64,000 nt of DNA, taken from Akebia trifoliata (taxonomy: Eukaryota; Streptophyta; Magnoliopsida; Ranunculales; Lardizabalaceae). This document shows, piece after piece, positions 1 through 13,583 of the stretch (the first letter of the stretch is position 1; every line of letters begins with the position of its first letter). The stretch spans positions 33,794,721 through 33,858,720 of the forward strand of contig CM030708.1 of NCBI GenBank assembly GCA_017979445.1, read 5' to 3'. The notes beneath the pieces are model-generated. The model ran no database searches, had not been told where the DNA came from, and saw nothing but the letters and a program-made list of their open reading frames with translations. Both the position numbers and the translations under genes were made by a program.

Positions 1-332
1 CCACATTGTAAGTCGGAAAAAAAATGCAGCATAGAGATCGTCTACTAGTTTTGTGGTAATCGGGCCCGTTGACATCAAGAGGTGGTTTCTTTGTTATTCC
101 AACATTATCTTCCAAGGTTAGAAAAATGTTAAGAGTGCCCATTTGAAAACTGTTCGCGACACGAATCATCCCCTTAAATCAAGGTATTGACATTGTGTTA
201 TCTCATGCATTTGCAACAAATCGATTATATAGTGGAAAAGAGTTCGGATAAATATTGATTGATTATCTAACATCCTAATCCATTCTTCTGTGGTTGGAAA
301 GTTCTAAAAGGTTGCTTTGGTGAAAATTATAT

Positions 333-513
333 GAGTCGTGTTAGAGTGACCTCAGCGGGGGACACACGGGGGACATCTTGATGTGGTAGCGTGCGCATGC
401 CCCTAGATGCATTTTCTCCGAGATACGAATAAAACGCATCTACGGACATGTGCGCGCCACCACATCAAGATGTCCCCCGCGTGTCCCCCACTGAGGTCAC
501 TCTAGCATTAATC
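333..513. mobile_element. Mutator-like foldback MITE
   Basis: The element is nearly all inverted repeat. The left end reads GAGTCGTGTTAGAGTGACC and the right arm, read backwards, gives GATTAATGCTAGAGTGACC. The centre contains GCATTTTCTCCGAGATACGA, the loop motif shared with other members of this family in the window. Flanking 9-mers agree only weakly (4 of 9), so the insertion is old or the ends are slightly misplaced. Confidence 0.7.
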
Positions 514-773
514 TTTACATATTTTAAGGTATTGAATTTTTCCCAAGCTACAAGCAGAAAAACATGTGTTTTGCTTCCGATTCTCTTCATTTAGTTCAGT
601 TGCCAACATACCACAAAAGAAATGGTTGGAGAGCCTCACCCAACATTCATACATAAAGACTAAGCGTTGATATTGTTAAATTTGAAAGATGTTTTGATGA
701 TAGGTTTTTCGCTGAAGAAAATATGGAAGACATATTAGACCTTTTATGTTTTGTTGTGTCATGATTATATTAT

Positions 774-936
774 GAGTTGTGATAATATGACGCCTCTCTA
801 CGTCCAATCATAGAACTGTAGATCAATTGCCTCAGGATACATAAGAAAAAGATTTATGATTATGCGTGTCTCGATGCAACTACAGTTCTTTGATGGGGGC
901 GTGTGTCAAAGGGGGGGCGTCAGACAATCGTTACAC
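774..936. mobile_element. Mutator-like foldback MITE
   Basis: Ends are GAGTTGTGATAATATGACG and, on the other strand, GTGTAACGATTGTCTGACG. The flanking 9-mers TTATATTAT and TTGTACTAT agree at 7 of 9 positions, which fits a decayed 9-bp target duplication of the Mutator type. The loop holds GGATACATAAGAAAAAGATT, related to the loop of the other family members. Confidence 0.55.
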
Positions 937-1792
937 TTGTACTATATATGCCTAATTAGGCAACAAAGGGGTTTTTGATAATGACGTCATTGGTATTGTA
1001 TTTTGTGGATATAAAGTTGTTAAAAATAGAGGAGAGCGAAAATTGTAGATACGAAATGATAAATTGATAAGATCTTTTATTGAAATGAGGAAGTAATTGA
1101 ACGTGCACCAAATGAGTGAGCAAGGTTCTATGGATCATATGAGAGAGTTGGAAAAGGTATCCTCTGTGAAACGCATGAGGATGGAACATCACCATTTCCA
1201 AGATTGTATTAAGGGATCATAAATTTGGTAGCTTTAAACTACTTTGGGTATGTGAACTTGCATTTGATACGTCCTCCTTGAGAAGATACTTCATCTTTTT
1301 TACTGACAATTGAAGAAAACGATTTTCTATAGGATAATATGATCTATCATCGTCTTCTTTTGCAATAAGTTACAAATTATCAATGACGATGTCAAGTATA
1401 AAAACACGCCTTCGAAGGAGAGGAGAAGGCGGGCTCAATGGTCGAAATGTGTCTCAAGAGTGGGGGAGGGAGTGTCAACACATTCCATATTTTTGAACTT
1501 ATGGTCTACAATGCTTTTGGCAGGTTGAATATAATGTCACCTCCTAGTTGCTAGGCTTTTGTTGGGGCCTATGTCGTGTTATGAACCCACCATTTGTTCG
1601 GGTCTTTCCTCCTGGTCTCCAAACGTATGTGAGGACGTTTTACTATGGTAGGTGCCAAAGGTGTTTAATGGGGTTAATGAGTATTTCTATAGAAAGATTG
1701 TGTGGTGATAGTGGAGATTGATTTGGTGTCATGTGCCATTTGGTACATGGACCTCTTAGTGGAAGAGGGAAATATAACATATTTTCCCCTTA

Positions 1793-2752
1793 GGGTGTGT
1801 TTGATTGCATGAAAAATCAAAACCCATTGAAAAATGATTAGGATGAAAAACTTGAATCCATTGTTTGATGTTATTTTGAAAAAATAAGATGAACAAAAAA
1901 AAAGAGGAGAAGAAGATTAGGAGGAAGCTGGGAGGGGGGGGTGGCGGCGGAGGTGAAAGAGGAAGAAGGAGGACGTTGTGGCGGCGAAAGTGAAAGAAGA
2001 GAGAGAGGTGGTCGGCACGGTAATAGTGTGATTGAATGTGATGGTGGTTATGGTGGTGGTGGGGAAGAAGAAGTGATTAGTTATAGTTTAATTTGAGGAT
2101 GAGAAATAGAGATGAATTTCACTTTCCTACCCATATGAGTAGGGAACGTGAAATCTAGCTTTTGTTGGACTTTTGAATGTGGGTGAAAAATGAATTTCCA
2201 TGGAAAAAATGCAATCAAACACATGAAAAATGCCATTTTCCATGAAAATTGATTTTTCACCCTATTTTTTATGTGCAATCTTGCATACTCTTATCATCAT
2301 GTGTTTGATTGCATTTTTCCATGGAAAGTCATTTTCCATCCACATCCAAAAGTCCAACAAAAGCTGGATTTCACTTTCCACCCATATAGGTAGGAAAGGG
2401 AAATCCATCTTTATTTTCCATCGCCAAATTAAATTCTATCTCATCTCTTCTTCTTCCCCACCACCACCATCACACTTAACCTTACCATCGTCATCTCCGG
2501 CCACCTTCTTTCTCTTCCAACTCTCTCTTCCGCCCCTTCTTCTTCTCCCCTCTTGTTCCTCATCTTCTTCTTCCTTCCCCACCTTCGTCGTCGTCACCAC
2601 GTCCTCCCTTCATCATCATTTTCCTCTTCTTCTCTTTTTTTTCCTCTTATTTTTTCAAAGTAACATCAAACAATGGATTCAAGTTTTCCATTCTAGTCAT
2701 TCCCCTATCATTTTTCCATGGATTTTGATTTTCCATGCAATCAAACACACCC
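1793..2752. mobile_element. PIF/Harbinger (Tourist-like) foldback element, 960 bp
   Basis: Terminal inverted repeats are GGGTGTGTTTGATTGCATG and its complement, flanked on both sides by TTA (1790-1792 and 2753-2755), the target duplication typical of PIF/Harbinger. The arms are about 430 bp each and pair along most of their length (left 1793-2228, right 2300-2752), with a short unpaired centre. There is no transposase; the pyrimidine-rich open frame at 2230-2829 is a by-product of the arm. The matching TTA in CUL1 copy B intron 2 (14364-14366) is empty. Confidence 0.9.
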
Positions 2753-2985
2753 TTAAGGTTTGGTTATTGTTTTACCGAAGGTTTTTGGTGTGGAGGTGTG
2801 TGGTGGGCCACATCAATAGCCTAAAGTGAGGTGTATGCCTCATGAGCACACCTCTTAAATGAATACAAAAAAAAAAAAAAAAAAAAAACTTCATAAATAT
2901 TAGGACACATAATAATAAGAAACAAAAAATTGAAGGAAAAAAAAGAAGAAGAAAAGAAATAACAATAATCCATGTTGTAATAGGT

Positions 2986-3823
2986 TACATTTTCTTTAAA
3001 GTTGGGAACGGCTCTTCGACTCGATTTTGGGAGGACGTGTGGTGCGACTCCTAAACTCTCAAAGTTCGCTTTCCGGTTTTGTTCTCCATTTCTTTGACGA
3101 AAGAGAGGAGATTTGCAGATTTTTTGGTCCTCTCTTTGGGAGGGACATCTTGGGATCTCGGTTATCTCTTTGTACTTAATTTATTACTTCCTTTGGAAAC
3201 TTTTCCTCTTAAAAGGTTTGGGGAGCAATTATCCCATCCAAAATTGCTTTATTCATTTTGGTGGGAGTTCGGGGAAAGTTGTTAATCTTGGATAATCTTA
3301 CGAAAAGGGGGATTATTTCAGTTTACTTTTATAGCATATGCAAGTTAGACACGGAATCTGTGAAACATGTCCTTCTTCACTGTGATTATGCCTCCAGGGT
3401 TTGGTTTCACTTCTTTTACTTATTCGGGTTGACGGGGTGCATGCCTAGGTCCTTGGATCGTGCATGAATGTTGGTCTCAGCGGGGAGTGGCTTTTCAAAT
3501 TTTCAAGAGGAAGTTGTGGACCATTTTTCCTTTTGCCATTTGTTAGGGTTTGTGGCGTGAAAGAAATGGTAGGGTCTTCGAGAATAAGGAGCATGAAATT
3601 CACGAAGTGATCATTGACATTCTTGGTCTTATGTTTCATTGGAGCTCGATGTTCATTGATGCGAAAGGGATTTATTTTGAAGACCTCTTGGGGAGGTGGG
3701 ATTGGGTTTGTAACTGTATGGGTAGTTTGTAATTGTGTGTTGTTGTTTGATTGTTTTGTTCTCTCTTTGGGGTTTTAGGTCATCTCAACCTCCCCTGTTA
3801 ATAAAAAATTTAATCATAAAAAA
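2986..3823 (+). mobile_element. 5'-truncated L1-type LINE, 3' end only
   Basis: The element is flanked by a perfect 14-bp target duplication, ATGTTGTAATAGGT, at 2972-2985 and 3824-3837. It encodes frame-broken remains of the zinc-binding C-terminal region of plant LINE reverse transcriptases: LDTESVKHVLLHCDYASRVW at about 3348, then LWRERNGRVFE near 3550 and the terminal DLLGRWDWVCN. It ends in a short A-rich tail. It is absent from the equivalent place in CUL1 copy B, so it landed after the duplication, or was lost there. Confidence 0.88.
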
Positions 3824-4332
3824 ATGTTGTAATAGGTAAAACATGTGTTTTGTTGATGATATTTAGCTATTAGCTTATCATTATTTTTTGTAAGACTAGG
3901 CGAACAAAAAAATGAAAATACAAATGATTATTTTAGCGACTACAAACTGCCATCACTGATATGTGTGGGTAAGGTGCTTGTCGTTGATACAAGACATTAA
4001 AAAATGAATAGAAGGCGTGAGATATCTCCTTTTCAGAGCTCGAGTGGATGAATTGTATTCTTCACAAGTTTCTACAACTCAGCTTTCTGGTGAAGCCCCA
4101 TCATGAGGCAGGCTTCAAATGCATTTTATAATATTGGTTTTTCCTAGCTTGCATCTGTAATCTCAACTATTTTCCTTGCTTTAGATCCTCATTCTAGAAT
4201 ATTTGTTTGTTTTAGATTCTTATTTGCATTTACTTTCCTATAAATATGAATAAAAAACATGTTTGAATCATTTTAATTTTTGATTTTCTTACTTCTGCCA
4301 TTAACATCCTCCTTCTGTGTTTCTTTACTCAG

Positions 4333-8553
<4,221 letters not shown>

Positions 8554-9182
8554 TTCTGTTGACTGTTGATTGCGTGTACTGTATTGGGTTCAAGTGGGAG
8601 AAGCTGGCGATGGCACGGAAGTGAAAGATACTACTTTGGTTGAAGTTGAGCACAAACTGCTTCAAGTGCTGTTGCTGTTACCGATAATGTTTTAAGTGCA
8701 CTCAAGACCAGGAGAGGGCATTCTTGTACATTTTAGAAATACCAGGTTTGGGTAACTTCTAGTCATCACCCTTGCCTGGAAAAAAAAGTAGTAGTCTCGT
8801 CAAAGTTAAGTTCACCATTGCTGCATCTTTATGTATTTCTTGATCACGATTGAGTAGCTTGTTTCCTATTTTTCTCTCCCCCGTCCAAATTGTAATTTAT
8901 TTTCACTGCCATGATTGCTTTCTGGTTTTTTTCTTCATAGTTTGTGACACTTTCTACTGGAATTCAGGCATGTCTAAACCACCCTATTACTTTATGACGA
9001 TGTTGGCACACAGTATGCAGTTTTAATCAAATAACTGATACGAGATAGCATCATCTTCGATTGTGGTCCTTAGGTCAACAAATTAGTGCATCAACAGTTA
9101 ATATTTCCGTTGCCTAATGGTAGATTTACAAGTTGACCTGATTTTAAGGTACTTGCTATGGTGTCTTTATTTATTTAATTAA
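8554..9182 (+). other. 3' flank/UTR of CUL1 copy A
   Basis: From 8554 to about 8780 the sequence is clearly related to the 3' flank of copy B (21474-21660), for example TTCTTGTACATTTTAG in both. The duplication therefore covers the 3' untranslated region. From about 8790 on I see only ordinary AT-rich spacer. Confidence 0.6.
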
Positions 9183-9604
9183 ATGTTGTGCTGGAGTAAC
9201 ATTAAAATTGACATCGATTCAAATGTTGCTGTCGTGAAGGTGAGAATGTATCCTTTTAACTTGTTTCTTGATGAAAAGCATCTATGGCTTTCATCCACGT
9301 CAGCAATATGAGAATCGATGTCGATTATAATGTTCATTCTTTACTAAAACATCGTTTCTCACATTGCTTATGTGTAGTTGCACACATAGGCATGGCCATA
9401 GATTCTTTTCACTTGTATCTTGTTGAAAAACATCTATGGTTCCATACATACATCCATGTCAGCAATTTGAGAATAATGTACATTTTAACGTTATTTCAGC
9501 ATTTTCCTTTTCACTGAGATACGAGAGAAAAGTGTCTATGGTTATATGTGCACCTCCACATCAGCAGTGTGACAATCGATGTCAATTTTAATGGTACTCC
9601 CAAC
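9183..9604. mobile_element. Compound cluster of Mutator-like foldback MITEs
   Basis: The cluster starts with TTGTGCTGGAGTAACATTAA and closes with GTCAATTTTAATGGTACTCC, its near complement. Inside, the family core (ATCTATGG beside CATAG with a GTATCT loop) occurs three times, in alternating order with GACATCGATT-like arm segments. This looks like two or three copies nested in or recombined with each other, not one element. Confidence 0.55.
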
Positions 9605-9799
9605 TTTTTTCATTTAATTAATTATAGTTAGTTTTTTACACCTATTATTTCTTGAAATGAAGTGAACTTGATGAGGGTTCTAACATGTTAAGTGGGAAGG
9701 ATCTCTATCATGTTTTCTAAATTTTAGTATGGCCAGTGTGGGAATTAAATTTTTTTCACTTTCTAGGGATTAATAAAGTTACTAAATCAAGGTAATTAG

Positions 9800-10420
9800 G
9801 TCCACTCTAGCTTGATCAAACCCATACATCCAAGTGAAAAACACAAGGTGGTTCAGCCTCTTTGGCCAACCCTTCTTTCTATCTGATCAAGGTGGTTTGG
9901 CCTCATTGGCCGACCCTCTTATAAATTATTTAATGAGGTACGATCTTATTGATCAACCCTTCTATCAAGTACTCAATGAGGTTCGGCCCCATAGTCTGAA
10001 ACCCCCTCTCCCCTAAAGGTTTGCCACTATTAGGTTCGTCATTGTCCGAACCTTTAACAATTTGTCACTATGATGTTCGGCGGATACCCTTAATCGGTTT
10101 CTCTCTGAGGTTCAACCAATCTTGCCCTATCGATTTCTCTATGAGGCTTCACCTCTTTGGTCGACCCCCCTCATCTCATACGACTTCACTATATGTAGTT
10201 TATCACTATGAGGATCACTCTCATTGGCCAATGCCCCTAATCGGTTTCTTTATGAGGTTCGGCCAATCCTGCCCTATCGATTTCTCTATGAGGCTCCACC
10301 TCATTTGTTGACCCACCTCATATGACTTCACTATATGTTTGGCCCCTTGACCGGCCCCTCATTGGATTTCACTGTAGGTTTGTACAAAACTATCTAAACG
10401 GTAAAGATACCACACAAGAC
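9800..10420. repeat. Degenerate GGTTCGGCC repeat with a 140-bp tandem pair
   Basis: Variants of TGAGGTTCGGCC and TTGGCCGACCC recur throughout. The clearest unit is about 140 bp and occurs twice, at about 10079-10205 and 10222-10340, sharing GCCCTATCGATTTCTCTATG. No coding frame is conserved across units. I do not recognise the family; it could be a fragment of a retrotransposon untranslated region. Confidence 0.6.
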
Positions 10421-11020
10421 TATTTAAGTAGTGTAAGCAAATATGGTGCCCGAAAGAATTACAATTGCATAATTGACTAGGTTAATTCAAGGAATTGAAC
10501 AGTCACCGAGTTGAAGCAGTTATAAATTTAAGGTCACTCCTCATGTAAGTTACAAGAACTTTGAGAAGTGAGTTTTCATTATCATCAAAGCATCATGGGT
10601 TTACATTATCATCTTCTCTATTAGTCTTCACCTGAAAAAGACAATAGTTATATCTTCTTTAATTTTAATATATAATGTAAAATAAGAAAAAGAGTTAAAA
10701 ATGAAAAAGCATGGGAATAGAAGATTTTGATGAAGGTGGAGCTTGGCATAGGGTATATTAGCAATATTATTATTCCTCCTTTAGTTTCCACCCTGAAAAC
10801 ATAACTTTTTAAAAACCCAAAAAAGATAACGACAATGGAAAAAAAATACAAGAAGTATTTCTGTGGAAATCAAATCAAGAATCTAAAATTAATAGGGATG
10901 GATTTTTAGAAAACTTCGATTCCTTAGAGTTTCTGGATAGAGCTTCTCAAAATATTAATAGAAAATGGACATTTGGATTAAGTATTATGTCTAAACCAAG
11001 CAACAAGCCCAAGTTGCTTT

Positions 11021-11042
11021 GGGGGGGGGGGGGGGGGGGGGG
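11021..11042. repeat. Poly(G) run of 22
   Basis: A pure G homopolymer lies at 11021-11042. The open frame 10987-11226 that crosses it (a glycine run) has no other support and is not a gene. G runs this long are prone to length error in sequencing, so the exact count is doubtful. Confidence 0.85.
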
Positions 11043-12092
11043 CTTCACACATCTAACACAAGTGGTGGTGTTGAAGGATGGAGTCAAGTCTTCTCCTTTT
11101 TACTTTTATGATGTGTTTTATAATTTCACTCCGACAATCAAATCAATCAATAATTTAATAGAATTTGAAGTAGAATTAACTTTGGCTTCCATTCATGATG
11201 GACTTTTTCATAGTTTTCATAGGTAGATGTTCCACCCATACTGTGGCACCACCAATGTCTTTATGTCTTTGTCATTGGTTGTCATGTGTCATCTTTGTCA
11301 GAGAATTTACCCTGGCATCCAAATTCATGTTTGATATGTGGTCTCTCCACTAACATTATGGGAAAAACTAATACAAAAGACAACAAATGGCCCAAGATTG
11401 TGTCAATCTTTTTTTTTTTTGGTGTGGGAAATATAGGGGTGGTGGTGATGTTTAGGTACCTGCGGCTACTTCTAAACGCTGACAGTTATTATAATACGTC
11501 GTTACTTAACATTCGATCTTTCCTGGAAACACACTTCCTATCATAACCTCATTGTCTTGGATTTGACTCCGTCCCAACTTTCTTCAATTGTCCAGTTTCT
11601 GACTCACTAGCTTGGCTGGCTTGCTTGACCAAATTCACGGAACGAACTGACTTCTTGACAAAGGAGAAAGAGTGATTATTTACGTTACAAGCAAACAAGC
11701 AATGGTACTCACAAAAGTGAAGAAAATAGTTGATTGACTTCCGCAGGTCTAACCTTCGTCGGGCTTTTGTTTTTTCGCCCCACTTGTAATTCGTCACTTT
11801 AAGGTAGCAACAACAACTTTGGTGTAAGCACCAATTCTAACTATGAATTAGAATCAAACCTTGGTTACGACTTCATCATCAACTTAGACTTTAGCCCTGA
11901 CTTGACACAAGCCACAACCTTGCCCCATTTTGAAACTAGTTACGACTCCAGCCTTTAACCAAAACTCCTTCGTAGTGGCTCCGTTCCATGCCTCATTTCA
12001 TATGGAACCTAAAAGTGACTCTATTTCATTATATTCCATCCATCATAATTGCCACACTTTTCATAGTTAGAAAGCTAGGAATATATAGAGTC

Positions 12093-12450
12093 AACTCTCT
12101 TTGTGTTTGAGTATGCTTTCTTCCCATGTAAGCATCAATTTGATTGGTGAGAATTTGTTGTGAAAATTAGGAATATCTTACAGGCTAATGATTTTCTGAC
12201 TCAATTTTTTTCATTCGGTCGCTACCTATCTTTCATGGCAAGGGCACATGATCATATATCATTTTCCTCGTGTATCCTGAAGAATATGACATATGGTTAT
12301 GTGCCCTTATCATGTCAGCTGAATACAAATCAAATGAAAAAAATCGAGTCTGAAAATCACGACTCTATCTAAAGCCAACATTACTCTCTTTGTGTTTGAG
12401 TATGTTTTCTTCTCATGTAAGCATCAATTTGATTGGTGAGAATTTATAAA
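12093..12450. repeat. 65-bp direct repeat flanking a foldback element
   Basis: The block beginning ACTCTCTTTGTGTTTGAGTA occurs at 12093 and again at 12383. The copies share AGCATCAATTTGATTGGTGA and differ at only a few positions. The 12183-12365 foldback element sits between them. Confidence 0.75.
12183..12365. mobile_element. Mutator-like foldback MITE
   Basis: One end reads GGCTAATGATTTTCTGACTC and the other, on the opposite strand, GAGTCGTGATTTTCAGACTC. The flanking 9-mers TATCTTACA and TATCTAAAG agree at 6 of 9. The loop contains TCCTCGTGTATCCTGAAGAA. The terminal octamers match those of the family though the arms differ. Confidence 0.65.
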
Positions 12451-13142
12451 CACTGTGCCCCCACAAATATCCATTGATTGGTCAACATTTTGATCATAGC
12501 TTTATCCTATACATTTTGTGGTAGGACCATGGTTTTAAAATTGGTCCAAGACCCAAAAGACTTGGGCAAGTCAATTTGATCTTGGAGAAATGTGCGTGAA
12601 TGAGCCATCTCAACAACTCGTTGAAAATGATCAATCCTGATTTTCAAAATCTTGGCTCAAGTCCATTGGTTTAAATAAATTAACTGTAAGAATAATAATG
12701 CATATATTCATCGGCAAACAAAAAATGCATATATTTTATATAAAATAATATTTTGTGCGTGAATGGGTCATCTTAAATCCTTTGTGATAGAATGGAGTAT
12801 TCGAAACTCAATTGAGATGTCAAAAATCCAATTTTTAAATAAAAACGATGAGTTTAAATGATTAGGGCATTCAATTGTGAAAAATGTGGGAGATGAGATC
12901 CAGAGACCATTTACAAAGACTTTTTTTACTAAATGTCCTATTAAGCGACCATTGAAAACTTAGGGACAATGTAGAAAGATGCCCTTCCGCAAGGGTCCTT
13001 TAGTTAATTTTCCCTAAAAAATGTGTTAAGTGGGTGCCAATAGTCAATATCTACGCGCGAATGTAGCCACTCCAACTCCAAAAATGTGTTAAATGGGTGT
13101 AATGAGCCCAAATGGTGGGTGCAAATAGCCTGACCCGATATC

Positions 13143-13153
13143 TTTCGCGCGAA
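13143..13153. promoter_or_regulatory. Palindromic E2F/DP-type site upstream of CUL1 copy B
   Basis: TTTCGCGCGAA fits the plant E2F consensus TTTSGCGS on the plus strand and is nearly the same on the minus strand. It lies about 40 bases before an A/T-rich TATA-like stretch (AATAAAAG, 13181-13188). A weaker relative, TACGCGCGAA, lies at 13052-13061 in a partly duplicated block. Function is inferred from the motif and position only. Confidence 0.5.
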
Positions 13154-13188
13154 GGTAGAGAAAGTCTCTCAGTTTTGAAGAATAAAAG

Positions 13189-13583
13189 CATCATTTTTTT
13201 CTTTTGCTCAACCACTCAGAATTCAGATTCTCTCCCAAGACACTAGTTCATTTTTACTCGACAAGAATCTGCATTCCTTGTGTTTATACATCTACGCCCT
13301 TTCGAAATCTGCTCTGTCGAATTCGATTTCGTTTTCATCACTGTTGTTGTATTTTTGTAAGTCTTTCAATCAATTTCTGCATGTTTTAATCCCTGTAGAA
13401 CGAATTTCCTTGATTTTGCATTTTTAATCGATAGATTAGGGTTTTATTTCGATGAAAACTAACTGCAATTTTTAATTAGTGTTTTAGGTCTCTGGATTAT
13501 ATGAGTAATTGTAATGTTTTCTGATAATCGATTGTCATTTTCAGGATTTAAAATTTTGGGAGAGTGAGAGTAGTTAGGAGATT
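13189..13583 (+). other. 5' UTR of CUL1 copy B with an intron
   Basis: A probable UTR exon runs from about 13210 to 13356. It is followed by an intron 13357-13544 (GTAAGT donor, TTTTCAG acceptor) and the rest of the leader, 13545-13583. The transcription start is not directly visible; it is inferred from the TATA-like stretch at 13181. Confidence 0.5.

Larger units (their letters stand above)
1..4332. other. Transposon-rich DNA left of CUL1 copy A (probable intron 2)
   Basis: No coding exon is recognisable here. About 1690-1792, 2756-2985 and 3838-4332 resemble the second intron of CUL1 copy B (about 14290-14943), so at least this part is probably intron 2 of copy A. Inserted into it are two Mutator-like foldback elements (333-513, 774-936), a Harbinger-like foldback (1793-2752) and a LINE 3' end (2986-3823). 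The stretch 940-1690 holds nothing I can name. I looked for sequence like exons 1 and 2 of copy B (the EQGW and [13 protein letters not shown] segments) and found none. Confidence 0.6.
10441..13140. other. Spacer between the CUL1 copies
   Basis: No gene is recognisable. It holds a 22-base G run (11021-11042), a foldback MITE (12183-12365) between two copies of a 65-bp repeat, and, near 12530, an ACCATGGTTTTAAAATTGG end that resembles the 24479-24688 element. From about 13020 the sequence becomes the promoter region of copy B. Confidence 0.5.

Noticed and set aside
2230..2829. A 199-codon open frame rich in serine, proline and leucine
   Set aside because: It lies in the right arm of the Harbinger-like foldback and the hydrophobic/serine composition comes from CTT/TCC-rich DNA.
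10987..11226. Open frame with a glycine run
   Set aside because: It exists only because of the poly(G) run; no homology, no splice partners.
12093..12450. The 65-bp repeats as LTRs of a very small retrotransposon
   Set aside because: The repeats lack TG...CA ends, and no primer site or purine tract lies inside; the enclosed DNA is a foldback element.
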